Assembly: GCA_013334925.1 (NCBI GenBank)
Contig: JAAXWP010000028.1
Span: 1 to 37,768, forward strand
DNA: 37,768 bases
Direction: 5' to 3'
Source: Chlorobiaceae bacterium
GTDB lineage: Bacteria > Bacteroidota > Chlorobiia > Chlorobiales > Chlorobiaceae
Position numbers and translations under genes: made by a program. Numbering within the stretch: position 1 is the first letter of the stretch; each line of letters begins with the position of its first letter. Positions 26,320 through 34,231 of the stretch are shown piece by piece. The notes beneath the pieces are model-generated. The model worked only from the letters and a program-made list of their open reading frames with translations. It was not told where the DNA came from and ran no database searches.

Positions 26320-27309
26320 ATGAAAATTCTCGTTATCGGTGGGGCTGGCTATATCGGGAGCCATGTCACACGGGAGTTCCTTGACCGGGGGTATCAGGTC
26401 ACGGTGTTCGACAATCTTTCTACCGGAAGGCGTGAAAATCTTTTCGCCGAGGCTGAGTTCGTCCAGGGGGACATCCATTGCGAAGAGGAGCTTGCAGGGG
26501 TCATGAATCGGGGTTTTGACGGTTGCGTGCATCTTGCGGCCCTGAAGGCGGCAGGAGTCTCCATGCAGCGGCCTGAAGAGTACTCCGTTGCCAACATCTG
26601 CGGTACGATCTCGGTGATCAACCAGGCGGTCAGAAGCGGTATCGGTTGCTTTCTGTTCTCCTCTTCGGCTGCGATATTCGGGACCCCCAAGTATCAGCCC
26701 ATCGACGAGGATCATCCCAAGGAACCCGAAAACTATTACGGATTCACCAAACTCGAGATCGAACGAATCCTGGAGTGGTACGACCGGCTGAAGGGACTTC
26801 GTTATGCGGCTGTCAGATATTTCAATGCGGCAGGGTTCGATGTCAGGGGCAGGATCAGGGGGCTCGAACGCAACCCGGAAAACCTGTTGCCTATCGTGAT
26901 GGAGGCCGCTCTTGGCGTCAGGTCTCAGCTGTCGGTGTTCGGCAACGACTATCCCACCCGTGACGGTACCTGCATCAGGGACTATGTGCATGTTTCCGAT
27001 CTGGCCGCCGCACATGTGAGTGCATTCGAGTATGTGATCAGAGAGGGCAGGAGCCTTGCGGTGAACCTCGGGAGCGAAAACGGGGTCTCCGTTCTCGAAA
27101 TGCTCGAACATGCCCGGAAGGTGACCGGCAGGCCCATTCCCGCCGTCATCGCACCCCGGCGTGAGGGTGATCCGCCCTGTCTTGTTGCGTCATCGGCAAA
27201 AGCAAGGGAGCTGCTTGGCTGGATTCCGAAATACAGCAGCCCCGAAACGCTGATCGACTCTACGTGGAAGGTGTACAGTGGTGTTTATGAAGAGACCGGC
27301 CATCTCTGA
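26320..27309 (+). CDS. galE: UDP-glucose 4-epimerase
   Basis: This short-chain dehydrogenase/reductase-fold epimerase of 329 residues interconverts UDP-glucose and UDP-galactose for lipopolysaccharide or capsule sugars. The NAD-binding GGAGYIGSH is at residues 7-15, and DNLSTG follows strand 2. The catalytic SSSAAIFG and YGFTK (Y140, K144) are present, as is the substrate loop RYFNAAG. An AGGGA ribosome-binding site precedes the ATG. The 160-base upstream gap is AT-rich and must hold divergent promoters for galE and the lipoprotein gene. The ATPase operon begins 55 bases downstream with no terminator visible, so read-through is possible. Confidence 0.93.
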   Translation: MKILVIGGAGYIGSHVTREFLDRGYQVTVFDNLSTGRRENLFAEAEFVQGDIHCEEELAGVMNRGFDGCVHLAALKAAGVSMQRPEEYSVANICGTISVINQAVRSGIGCFLFSSSAAIFGTPKYQPIDEDHPKEPENYYGFTKLEIERILEWYDRLKGLRYAAVRYFNAAGFDVRGRIRGLERNPENLLPIVMEAALGVRSQLSVFGNDYPTRDGTCIRDYVHVSDLAAAHVSAFEYVIREGRSLAVNLGSENGVSVLEMLEHARKVTGRPIPAVIAPRREGDPPCLVASSAKARELLGWIPKYSSPETLIDSTWKVYSGVYEETGHL

Positions 27310-27364
27310 CGCATTTTCGGCAATCTCGGGGTCGCAACCATGGAGTCAGAAGCGGAGGCAAGTC

Positions 27365-27628
27365 ATGTTAGACAATGACGGGAAAAAGGATAAATTCACA
27401 GACCAGTTCGGCAGGTCGGTCAGGGCAATGTCCGACTACTTCGGCATCGGACTGCAGATAGCGGCGAGCTTCGCTTTCTTCGTGTTTCTCGGATACTGGG
27501 CAGACACGAAGTTCGGTACTTCGCCGCTCCTGATGCTCGCGGGAGTGCTGGTTGGCATGGTCGGCATGGGTCTGGTACTCATGAAGACCGTCCAGAAAGC
27601 TGATCGTGAACGGAAGGGCCGGACTTAA
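27365..27628 (+). CDS. atpZ: AtpZ/AtpI-type F1Fo-ATPase accessory protein
   Basis: This 87-residue protein has two membrane helices (GLQIAASFAFFVFLGYWA and LLMLAGVLVGMVGMGLVLM) joined by a short DTKFGTSP loop, the pattern of the ATPase_gene1 (AtpZ) family. Such proteins precede atp operons; with AtpI they have been linked to Mg2+/Ca2+ transport and c-ring assembly. The ATG at 27365 follows GGAGG. A longer frame from 27278 would overlap galE and adds a non-conserved tail. It is the first gene of the ATPase membrane-sector operon. Confidence 0.85.
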   Translation: MLDNDGKKDKFTDQFGRSVRAMSDYFGIGLQIAASFAFFVFLGYWADTKFGTSPLLMLAGVLVGMVGMGLVLMKTVQKADRERKGRT

Positions 27629-27663
27629 AATCATTTCCCAAATCGTGAAAAGATAGCTCACTT

Positions 27664-28059
27664 ATGAAGCCCTTGTTTGATTTTCTGGTAAAGTTATTTA
27701 TCTTGTCCGTCATTTTATGGGGGGTTATCTATTGGGGTTATTCCAGATACCCGTTCGACATGCCATCGGTCTTCATTGCCTGGGTCATGGTCGCACTCAA
27801 CGCCCTGGTAGGTTACCTGCTCTTTGAATATGCATTTGACAAGGAATCGAAGATCTTCACGCTCGTAGTCTTCGGTGGAGTGACCCTGAGGCTTCTGGTC
27901 ATCATGGCTCTGGTGCTCGTCATCAATGTGCTCCACATGGTCAAGTCTATCGACTTCGTCGTATCCTTCATTTCCTTTTACTGCATTTATCTGGTGGTCG
28001 AGATTCTTGGCTACCAAAAGAAGAATCAACTGAAAAAAAACGCTGCAAGAAACGGATAA
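27664..28059 (+). CDS. AtpI-like four-helix membrane protein
   Basis: This 131-residue hydrophobic protein has four predicted membrane helices and a basic C-terminus ([15 protein letters not shown]). It sits between atpZ and atpB, where AtpI is encoded in many bacteria, and its size and topology fit AtpI, a c-ring assembly aid. No sequence motif proves this; the call rests on position and topology. It ends five bases before atpB. Confidence 0.65.
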   Translation: MKPLFDFLVKLFILSVILWGVIYWGYSRYPFDMPSVFIAWVMVALNALVGYLLFEYAFDKESKIFTLVVFGGVTLRLLVIMALVLVINVLHMVKSIDFVVSFISFYCIYLVVEILGYQKKNQLKKNAARNG

Positions 28060-28064
28060 TCGTC

Positions 28065-29123
28065 ATGCGAGTAAAAGCGATTTCAAGAATTCTGGCACTG
28101 GTAGTGCCTGTCCTTCTGAGCCTGAACAGCCATGCGTTCGCTGCTACTGGCCAGGATGAGGCCCAGGTCCATGAATCCGCCGCGGTGACTGCTCCTGCAG
28201 CTTCCGGAACTCTCGAAGCGCCTGTGGCTGGTGCTGCAACTGTCGAAGCCGGGGCCCACGAGGCGGCTGGTGCAGAGGGGCATGATGAGAAGCCCGGCGA
28301 TGTGATCATGCATCACATCCTTGACAACAAGATCTACCCGATCGAGCCTTTCGGTGAAATCCATCTTCCTGAAATCGCGGTAAAGCCTTTCGGTATCGAT
28401 ATCTCGGTCACCAAGCATGTCGTGATGATCTGGCTCGCTTCTGCGGTGCTGCTCGTTGTCGGACTGTCTGTCGGTGCCAGCTACAAGAGCCTGTCATCGA
28501 AAAAGGCTCCTAACGGCTTTGCCAACGTCATCGAGGCGCTTGTCGATTTCATCAGGACCGATGTGGCCAAGTCGAACATCGGCCATGGTTACGAGAAGTT
28601 CGTTCCTTTTCTCGTGACGGTATTCTTTTTCATCCTTATCTGTAACCTGCTCGGTCTGATTCCTTACGGCGCAACGGCAACCGGTAACATCAATGTCACC
28701 CTCACCCTTGCGGTGTTCACCTTCATCATCACCCAGGCGGCTGCGTTCAAGGCTCAGGGTGTGAAAGGTTATCTCGAGCATCTTACCGCAGGCACCCACT
28801 GGTCGCTCTGGATCATCATGGTTCCTATCGAGCTTATCGGTCAGTTCACCAAGCCCTTCGCACTGACCATCCGACTTTTCGCCAACATGACGGCAGGTCA
28901 CATCATCATCTACAGCCTTATCTTCATCGCCTTCATTCTGAAGAGCTATGTCGTCGCCATGGCTGTATCGGTGCCGTTCGCAATCTTCATCTACCTGCTC
29001 GAGCTGTTCGTTGCCTTCCTGCAGGCATTCGTCTTCACCATGCTGTCTGCTCTCTTCATCGGTCTGGCTACCGCACACGAGCATCATGAGGAAGGTCATG
29101 CATTCGAGGAGTCGCTGCACTGA
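28065..29123 (+). CDS. atpB: F1Fo ATP synthase subunit a
   Basis: Subunit a forms the half-channels next to the c ring. The 352-residue protein has the essential Arg in [14 protein letters not shown] (R270) and the preceding [12 protein letters not shown]. It is longer than E. coli subunit a (271) because of an N-terminal signal-like peptide ([19 protein letters not shown]) and a periplasmic extension of about 70 residues rich in Ala, Glu and His. The C-terminus is also His/Glu rich ([12 protein letters not shown]). Genes for subunits c, b and delta follow. Confidence 0.95.
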   Translation: MRVKAISRILALVVPVLLSLNSHAFAATGQDEAQVHESAAVTAPAASGTLEAPVAGAATVEAGAHEAAGAEGHDEKPGDVIMHHILDNKIYPIEPFGEIHLPEIAVKPFGIDISVTKHVVMIWLASAVLLVVGLSVGASYKSLSSKKAPNGFANVIEALVDFIRTDVAKSNIGHGYEKFVPFLVTVFFFILICNLLGLIPYGATATGNINVTLTLAVFTFIITQAAAFKAQGVKGYLEHLTAGTHWSLWIIMVPIELIGQFTKPFALTIRLFANMTAGHIIIYSLIFIAFILKSYVVAMAVSVPFAIFIYLLELFVAFLQAFVFTMLSALFIGLATAHEHHEEGHAFEESLH

Positions 29124-29183
29124 GCACTGGATGATGATTTAAAAAAGAAATTGTATCTTTAAGTTCTTGATTTTTTTCGAACC

Positions 29184-29197
29184 GCTACACGTGTAGC
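29184..29197. promoter_or_regulatory. 14-bp perfect palindrome upstream of atpE
   Basis: GCTACACGTGTAGC is its own reverse complement. It lies in the AT-rich 115-base gap between atpB and atpE, about 40 bases before the atpE start. A TTATAC at 29205-29210 nearby could be a -10 box, so it may be an operator. It could equally form an mRNA hairpin. Confidence 0.45.
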
Positions 29198-29238
29198 ATC
29201 CACCTTATACAAAAACAATAAACGGAGGCAATTCAAAG

Positions 29239-29460
29239 ATGGAAGGTTTGGGTTATTTAGGTGCTGGCATCGGCGCCGGTCTGGCAGTTATCGGTGCAGG
29301 TCTTGGTATCGGCAACATCGCTGCTTCCGCAGCAGAAGGTACTGCCCGTCAGCCTGAAGCAACGTCCGATATCCGTACCACGATGATCATCGCAGCTGCA
29401 CTTATCGAAGGTGTCGCACTGTTCGGTGAGGTTATCTGTGTGCTTCTCGCTCTGAAGTAA
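29239..29460 (+). CDS. atpE: F1Fo ATP synthase subunit c
   Basis: This 73-residue proteolipid has two helices. The first has the glycine-rich packing motif (GAGIGAGLAVIGAGLGIGN); the loop carries the conserved RQPE. In the second helix the ion-carrying carboxylate is E57 in AALIEGVALF. A second Glu (E64 in FGEVI) lies two turns further on, where other c subunits usually have a neutral residue. The residues that build a sodium site are not clearly present, so proton coupling is likelier. A GGAGG ribosome-binding site lies ten bases upstream. Confidence 0.96.
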   Translation: MEGLGYLGAGIGAGLAVIGAGLGIGNIAASAAEGTARQPEATSDIRTTMIIAAALIEGVALFGEVICVLLALK

Positions 29461-29482
29461 TACAGAACAGCCATAGCTTAGC

Positions 29483-29527
29483 CCGTCTGCAGCAACGCAA
29501 CCTTCTTTCAGGTCGTGCTGCAGGCGG
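29483..29527 (+). promoter_or_regulatory. Intercistronic hairpin between atpE and atpF
   Basis: A 12-bp stem (CCGTCTGCAGCA with TGCTGCAGGCGG, one G-U pair) closes a 21-base loop in the 97-base gap after atpE, followed by ATTTTAT. It resembles a partial terminator or 3'-end stabiliser. Either would raise c-subunit output relative to subunits b and delta, which fits the need for many c copies per complex. Confidence 0.6.
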
Positions 29528-29557
29528 ATTTTATCAATCTGTTAAAGAACAGCGTTC

Positions 29558-30085
29558 ATGCTAACGTCAGGGATCATTCTGCTCGAAGGCGGACTCCTCA
29601 CTCCGAATCCGGGACTTATCTTCTGGACAGCTATTTCTTTTCTCATCGTCATGCTCATCCTGAGCAAGTTCGCATGGGGACCGCTCGTTTCGATGCTCGA
29701 GGAGCGTGAAAAAGGTATTCAGTCAGCGATCGATCGCGCCCACTCCGCCAAGGACGAGGCTGAATCGATCCTGAAAAAGAACAGGGAGCTGCTCGCAAAG
29801 GCAGATGCAGAGGCAGATCGCATCATCAGGGAAGGCAAGGAGTATGCTGACAAGGTTCGCGCCGAGCTTACGGATAAAGCCCAGGCCGAAGCACAGAAGA
29901 TGATCGCCTCCGCCAAAGAAGAAATTGAAATGGAAAAGCGCCGCGCACTCGACGTGCTTCGGAACGAGGTCGCCGATATGGCGGTCAAGGGCGCTGAAAA
30001 AATCATCCGTACCTCGCTCGATGCCGAAAAGCAGAAAGCTGTGGTCGATGAAATGATCAAGGAATTAGCCGCATCGCGTAACTGA
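29558..30085 (+). CDS. atpF: F1Fo ATP synthase subunit b
   Basis: Subunit b is the peripheral stalk. The 175-residue protein has one N-terminal membrane helix ([17 protein letters not shown]) and a long charged helix rich in Ala, Glu and Lys ([18 protein letters not shown] opens it), as expected of the right-handed coiled-coil dimer. The conserved motif at the membrane exit is present. atpH starts 15 bases after the stop. No second b-type gene (b') is seen, so it is likely a homodimer. Confidence 0.95.
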   Translation: MLTSGIILLEGGLLTPNPGLIFWTAISFLIVMLILSKFAWGPLVSMLEEREKGIQSAIDRAHSAKDEAESILKKNRELLAKADAEADRIIREGKEYADKVRAELTDKAQAEAQKMIASAKEEIEMEKRRALDVLRNEVADMAVKGAEKIIRTSLDAEKQKAVVDEMIKELAASRN

Positions 30086-30100
30086 ATAAACTCCGGAACT

Positions 30101-30646
30101 ATGTCAAGTGCAATCGCAAGCCGCCGTTACGCTTTGGCCCTCCTCGAGGTCGCTGCTGACGGTAATTTTCTGGAGACGGTTACCGAAGACCTGCAGAATA
30201 TCCAGGAAGTGATTTCGGGAAGCCATGACCTGCAGCTTGCCCTGAAGAGCCCGCTGGTCAAGGGTGATGCAAAGTCCCGAATCCTCGAGAACATTTTCGG
30301 AAGCCATGTCTGCGATAAGACGATGGTATTCCTGAAGCTCCTGGCTCACAAGAAGAGGGCAAATCTGCTCTCCGAAGTCGTCACCGAGTTCAATTCGCTC
30401 CTCGACGAACGCAACGGCTATCTCAATGCCGATGTGAAAAGTGCTGTCAAGCTGAGCGACGAGCAGGCCCGCGAACTGGTGAACGGTTTGTCTGTCAGGA
30501 CCGGAAAGAAAATTCGTGCGAAGATGTCTCTCGACGAGTCACTCATCGGAGGTTTCACCGTAAAGATCGGTGACACGATTCTGGACGGTAGTGTCAGCCA
30601 TCAGCTCCAGCTGCTCAAGAAATCGCTTTCCGCTGAAGCGGTCTGA
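30101..30646 (+). CDS. atpH: F1Fo ATP synthase subunit delta
   Basis: Subunit delta (OSCP-like) joins the stalk to the top of F1. The 181-residue protein has the N-terminal six-helix domain opening with ASRRYALALLEVA and the C-terminal signature KIRAKMSLDESLIGGFTVKIGD. It is the last gene of this operon. A terminator follows directly, and no alpha or gamma gene comes after it, unlike the E. coli operon; the F1 catalytic genes must lie elsewhere. Confidence 0.95.
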   Translation: MSSAIASRRYALALLEVAADGNFLETVTEDLQNIQEVISGSHDLQLALKSPLVKGDAKSRILENIFGSHVCDKTMVFLKLLAHKKRANLLSEVVTEFNSLLDERNGYLNADVKSAVKLSDEQARELVNGLSVRTGKKIRAKMSLDESLIGGFTVKIGDTILDGSVSHQLQLLKKSLSAEAV

Positions 30647-30667
30647 GACGGATACATCGATTATGTC

Positions 30668-30699
30668 GAAAAAGCCTGCCTTCGAGCAGGCTTTTTTTT
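30668..30699 (+). terminator. Intrinsic terminator of the ATPase operon
   Basis: A GCCTGC / GCAGGC stem, extended by A-T pairs, with loop CTTCGA is followed by eight T residues (30692-30699). It lies 22 bases after the atpH stop. The flanking A and T runs would make it work in both directions. Confidence 0.92.
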
Positions 30700-30719
30700 G
30701 TTATCGCCAACGGTTATAT

Positions 30720-30747
30720 TTGCCGCCAGTCTGAAAATTTGTATCAT
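30720..30747 (+). promoter_or_regulatory. Probable promoter of tRNA-Ala
   Basis: TTGCCG (30720-30725), a 16-base spacer and TATCAT (30742-30747) resemble a housekeeping promoter. Transcription would start near 30754, about ten bases before the tRNA. An inverted repeat TGTCA-gta-TGACA (30751-30763) lies over the predicted start. Confidence 0.5.
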
Positions 30748-30764
30748 ACATGTCAGTATGACAA

Positions 30765-30837
30765 GGGGCTTTAGCTCAGTTGGTAGAGCGTCTCGTTCGC
30801 AATGAGAAGGTCAGGGGTTCGACTCCCCTAAGCTCCA
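30765..30837 (+). tRNA. tRNA-Ala (anticodon CGC)
   Basis: The 73-base sequence folds as a full cloverleaf: acceptor GGGGCTT/AAGCTCC, D stem GCTC/GAGC, anticodon stem TCTCG/TGAGA with loop TTCGCAA, and T arm AGGGG-TTCGACT-CCCCT. The anticodon CGC reads GCG (Ala). The acceptor has the G3-U70 pair that is the identity element of tRNA-Ala, which supports the call independently. The 3' CCA is not encoded; ACAAG follows. It lies alone between the ATPase terminator and the BamD-like gene. Confidence 0.95.
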
Positions 30838-30993
30838 CAAGCTACCTTAGTCGGCTTCTTCTGAAATATCTCAGGGTGCTGACTTCGATCAGGCTCTGTC
30901 TGCGACTGAATCCGCCTGCAACAGAAATCACCTGCGAGCTGACCACGGTTTTCGCTCATTGCCTGCAGACGGAACCATAACCAGCCAACGATT

Positions 30994-31018
30994 GTGGCTA
31001 TGTGTGGCAACGTGTGGC
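30994..31018 (+). repeat. Three GTGGC boxes with 10-bp period upstream of the BamD-like gene
   Basis: GTGGC occurs at 30994, 31004 and 31014, spaced exactly 10 bp, 46 bases upstream of the first possible start of the BamD-like gene. The phasing resembles MraZ operators. It may be a regulatory site. Apart from it, the 226-base gap 30838-31063 shows nothing clear. Confidence 0.45.
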
Positions 31019-31063
31019 TGCACGACCGCAATCTCCCATTAACCCAGGCTCAATCACGAATTC

Positions 31064-31975
31064 ATGGCTCAATCGTTTTTCGGAATGCGGTTACGCGGTA
31101 TCCTGCCCGCAACACTCTCCATGACGCTGTTGTTTTCCGCATGCTCCTCATCAAAACCGTCTGCAAAAACGGTGGTTCTGACAGATGGAAAAGAGGAGAG
31201 CTACCGGCAGGCAATGGATGAGATGAAGAAAAGGCATTATGACCAGGCAGCCTTGAGGCTCGAAGCATTGATGTTCTCGACCAGGGCAACGCCACTGGAA
31301 GACAAGGTGCTTCATTCGCTTGGCGAAGCCTATTTCCAGTCAAAGCAGTACCTGCTGGCCTCAGAGATATACAATCGTCTCTTGCAGCAGACGCCTGACT
31401 CACCCTTTGTTCAGGACGCGCAGTTTCAGCTTGCCAGGTCTTATGAAAAGCTCTCCCCGATGTACGAACTTGACCAGGAGTACACGGTCAAGGCGATCAA
31501 TGAGTTTCGCATTTACCTCGATCAGTATCCGATGCAGGATTCGGAACAGATCAATAGTGATGTGGAGACCTACCGTGAACTGCTGAAACTGAAGCCGGAC
31601 AACGCCGAATATCGTGCAAAGTATGAAAGCGCCATGGCTGCCCTTGCCCAGCAGTCTCCAGCGAAGTACAGCATGTCGGCGATTCCTGTTCTCAGGGAGA
31701 AACTGGCACACAACAGATTCTCGATTGCCGTGCATTATGCACGTCTCAAGAAGTATCGTGCGGCATCGAATTTCTACGAACAGGTCGTTGACTCTTTTGC
31801 CGATACGGTGTGGAACGAACCGGCATGGCTCGGCAAGATCGATATGGCGGTAAAGCGTGGCAAATGGTTTGAAGCAAGGCAGGCTATCGAGCAGTACCAG
31901 CAGCTTTTCCCTGACAAGCACGACAAGGTCGATGCGACGTACAAAAAAGTACTGAAGAAATTTTCCACTCCCTGA
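31064..31975 (+). CDS. Outer membrane assembly lipoprotein, BamD/YfiO-like
   Basis: The 303-residue protein has a lipoprotein signal with lipobox LLFSAC and then TPR-like helical repeats: YRQAMDEMKKRHYDQAALRL, then the next repeat with GEAYFQSKQYLLASEIYNRL, later DAQFQLARSYEKL and FSIAVHYARLKKYRAASNFYEQV. This is the BamD layout. BamD holds the BAM complex that inserts outer membrane beta-barrels, so a Gram-negative envelope is implied. An insertion between the second and third repeats makes it longer than E. coli BamD (245). Start is 31064 or 31085; neither has a strong ribosome-binding site. nadD follows 14 bases later. Confidence 0.85.
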   Translation: MAQSFFGMRLRGILPATLSMTLLFSACSSSKPSAKTVVLTDGKEESYRQAMDEMKKRHYDQAALRLEALMFSTRATPLEDKVLHSLGEAYFQSKQYLLASEIYNRLLQQTPDSPFVQDAQFQLARSYEKLSPMYELDQEYTVKAINEFRIYLDQYPMQDSEQINSDVETYRELLKLKPDNAEYRAKYESAMAALAQQSPAKYSMSAIPVLREKLAHNRFSIAVHYARLKKYRAASNFYEQVVDSFADTVWNEPAWLGKIDMAVKRGKWFEARQAIEQYQQLFPDKHDKVDATYKKVLKKFSTP

Positions 31976-31989
31976 CGGAGTATGCTGCC

Positions 31990-32577
31990 GTGCGACTGGG
32001 TGTTTTCGGGGGGTCGTTCGATCCCCCGCACAACGGCCACCTTGCCCTTTGCCGCACAGCCAGGGAGCGTCTCGGGCTGTCGCACCTGATCATCTCAGTT
32101 TCCAACAATCCCTTCAAGACCGGAACCGATGCCCCGGATGCGCATCGGTTGCGCATGGCTGAGCTTCTCGCCAGAGAGATCGACCCTTCAGGCGCTTTTG
32201 CTGAAGTCAGCGACTGGGAACTTCAGCGCCCAGGCCCATCTTATACGATCGATCTCCTGCTTTATCTGCATGAATGCTATCCCACGGCGGAACTGATGCT
32301 CCTTGTTGGCGAGGACAGCTATCGCGACATGCCAAGGTGGAGATCACTCGGGGAGATACGTAAACTCAGCAGGATCATCGTTTTCGAGCGAAAGGCGGCA
32401 CATGATGGCGGGTTGACCCGGGAGCCTCTTCCACCTGCGGAGATCATCGAGCTCGATGTGCCGGTTTCAGCGACTGAAGTCAGACGTCGTCTGGAATGCG
32501 GGGAATCGGCGGCACATCTCGTGCCGCCATCGATAGCAGAGTACATCGCCCATCACGGGCTGTACCGGACTACATAG
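31990..32577 (+). CDS. nadD: Nicotinate-nucleotide adenylyltransferase
   Basis: NadD makes deamido-NAD from nicotinate mononucleotide and ATP. The 195-residue protein has the nucleotidyltransferase motif [11 protein letters not shown] at residues 7-17, the NadD-typical VSNNPFK and [13 protein letters not shown], and the C-terminal [10 protein letters not shown] (ISSTxIR-type) motif. The start is a GTG at 31990 with CGGAG nine bases upstream; the product then begins directly with the first beta strand. It is probably cotranscribed with the BamD-like gene. Its last eight bases overlap the convergent argS. Confidence 0.94.
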   Translation: MRLGVFGGSFDPPHNGHLALCRTARERLGLSHLIISVSNNPFKTGTDAPDAHRLRMAELLAREIDPSGAFAEVSDWELQRPGPSYTIDLLLYLHECYPTAELMLLVGEDSYRDMPRWRSLGEIRKLSRIIVFERKAAHDGGLTREPLPPAEIIELDVPVSATEVRRRLECGESAAHLVPPSIAEYIAHHGLYRTT

Positions 32578-34225
32578 ACTCCGGCGCCGAAATGCCCAGG
32601 AGGGCGAAACCGTTACGCAGCACCTGGCGAACGCAGATGGAGAGTTCGAGGCGACCTGTACGCATCTGCTCGTCAGCCTTAAGAATCGGGCACTCCTGAT
32701 AGAACTTGTGGTAGAGTTCGGCAATGCCGTGCAGATATTCGACCATCTTCTGCGGTTCGAGGAACCTCAGGCAGGACTGGATGACTTCGGGATAGTCGAG
32801 CAGTGCCGAGGCAAGCTCGATCTCGACCGGTTCGACAAGCACCTCGAGGCTGTCGCCTTTTGCGGCATCAGCGTCAAATCCAAACTCTTTCGAGGCCATT
32901 CTCAGCAGGCTGCAGATCCTTGCATGCGCATACTGGAGGTAGAATACCGGATTGTCCTTTGACTGGCGTTTGGCGAGGTCGATGTCAAAATTGAGGTGTG
33001 AATCCTTGCTGCGCATGATGAAGAACAGCCTCGTGGCGTCTGCACCAACTTCGTCGATCAGATCATCGAGCAGATCTGCATTTCCCTTGCGGGTGGACAT
33101 CTTGATCGTCTGGCCGCCGACAGTCGTCGTGACGAACTGGTTGATGGCTACACGAATGCGCTCGGTATCATACCCCAGGATCTTCAGGGCTTCGGCAACG
33201 TCCGGATACTCGTCGATATGGTCAGCGCCGAAGATGTTGACGATCAGCGAATAGCCGCGTTCGAACTTGGTGACATGGTAGGCGATGTCTGGCAGGCGGT
33301 AGCTCGGATCGCCCGTCGATTTGATCAGCACCTTGTCCTTCTCCTGGCCGAGTCTGGTCGTCATGAACCAGGTCGCGTTCTCATGCCGGGAGATGAACCC
33401 TTTGGCATCGAGCGCGTCGATGACCGACTGGTTCGGTGAAGTGCCGTTATCACCGCTCTGGTAGAGGGTATGCTCGTTGAAGAAGGAGTCGTGATTGATC
33501 GAGAGTCTCGACAGCGTTTTCCTGATAGATGCGAAAATGATGCCTTCTGCCGTCTCCTTGAAGAGCGAGAGCCCTTCACTATTAGCGAGTTCGTCGCCGT
33601 GCTCGATGAAGAGTGTTTCGGCTATGTCCCTGATGTAGTCTCCCTGATAGTGGGTCTGCGGAAACTCTACGGAGAGGCCGCAGCGTTCGAGATAGCGGAA
33701 ACGTACCGATTCGGCGAGAATCTGCATCTGGCGACCGGCATCGTTGAAGTAGTACTCGCGGGTGACCTCGTAACCCTGCGTTGCAAGCAGGTTGGCAATG
33801 CAGTCTCCAAGCACGCCGCCGCGGCCACGGCCGACGGTCAACGGGCCGGTCGGGTTGGCGCTTACATACTCGACGATGGCTTTCTGTCCTTCGCCCACCG
33901 ATCTTCTGCCGAACGAGTCACCGGACACCAGCACTTCCCGGGCTGAGCGCATGACAAATGCCGGGTCGAGATGGAAGTTGACGAAACCAGGACCGGCAAC
34001 CTCGATTTTAACCACGGTGCTTTCAGGGAAAGACATGAGGCCGATGAGTTTGCCTGCAAGCTCTCGCGGATTCGTTTTCAGCTCTTTGGCGAGCAGAAAG
34101 GCGATATTGGTCGAAAAGTCGCCGAACTTCTTGTCGTTCGGTTTTTCGATCTGGATCTCCTTGTCGGTCTCTATGCCTGCAGAACGCAGGGCTCCCTGGA
34201 TGAAGGGAATGAAAAAATCTCGCAT
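32570..34225 (-). CDS. argS: Arginyl-tRNA synthetase
   Basis: This class I synthetase of 551 residues charges tRNA-Arg. The N-terminal Add-1 domain ([11 protein letters not shown]), the catalytic core opening with [12 protein letters not shown], the GADH motif, KMSTR (375-379) and a DALR-type anticodon domain with [14 protein letters not shown] are present. The HIGH signature reads TVGR (130-133), so both usual histidines are replaced. The reading frame is otherwise intact and of normal length, so the gene looks functional. It is the last gene of a trpS-HAD-argS run, six bases after the HAD stop. Confidence 0.95.
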   Translation of the reverse strand: MRDFFIPFIQGALRSAGIETDKEIQIEKPNDKKFGDFSTNIAFLLAKELKTNPRELAGKLIGLMSFPESTVVKIEVAGPGFVNFHLDPAFVMRSAREVLVSGDSFGRRSVGEGQKAIVEYVSANPTGPLTVGRGRGGVLGDCIANLLATQGYEVTREYYFNDAGRQMQILAESVRFRYLERCGLSVEFPQTHYQGDYIRDIAETLFIEHGDELANSEGLSLFKETAEGIIFASIRKTLSRLSINHDSFFNEHTLYQSGDNGTSPNQSVIDALDAKGFISRHENATWFMTTRLGQEKDKVLIKSTGDPSYRLPDIAYHVTKFERGYSLIVNIFGADHIDEYPDVAEALKILGYDTERIRVAINQFVTTTVGGQTIKMSTRKGNADLLDDLIDEVGADATRLFFIMRSKDSHLNFDIDLAKRQSKDNPVFYLQYAHARICSLLRMASKEFGFDADAAKGDSLEVLVEPVEIELASALLDYPEVIQSCLRFLEPQKMVEYLHGIAELYHKFYQECPILKADEQMRTGRLELSICVRQVLRNGFALLGISAPESM

Positions 34226-34231
34226 CGTTTT

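Noticed and set aside
30838-31063. Possible small gene or attachment site directly after tRNA-Ala
   Set aside because: No integrase, no direct repeat of the tRNA 3' end and no frame with a ribosome-binding site; only the GTGGC boxes stand out.
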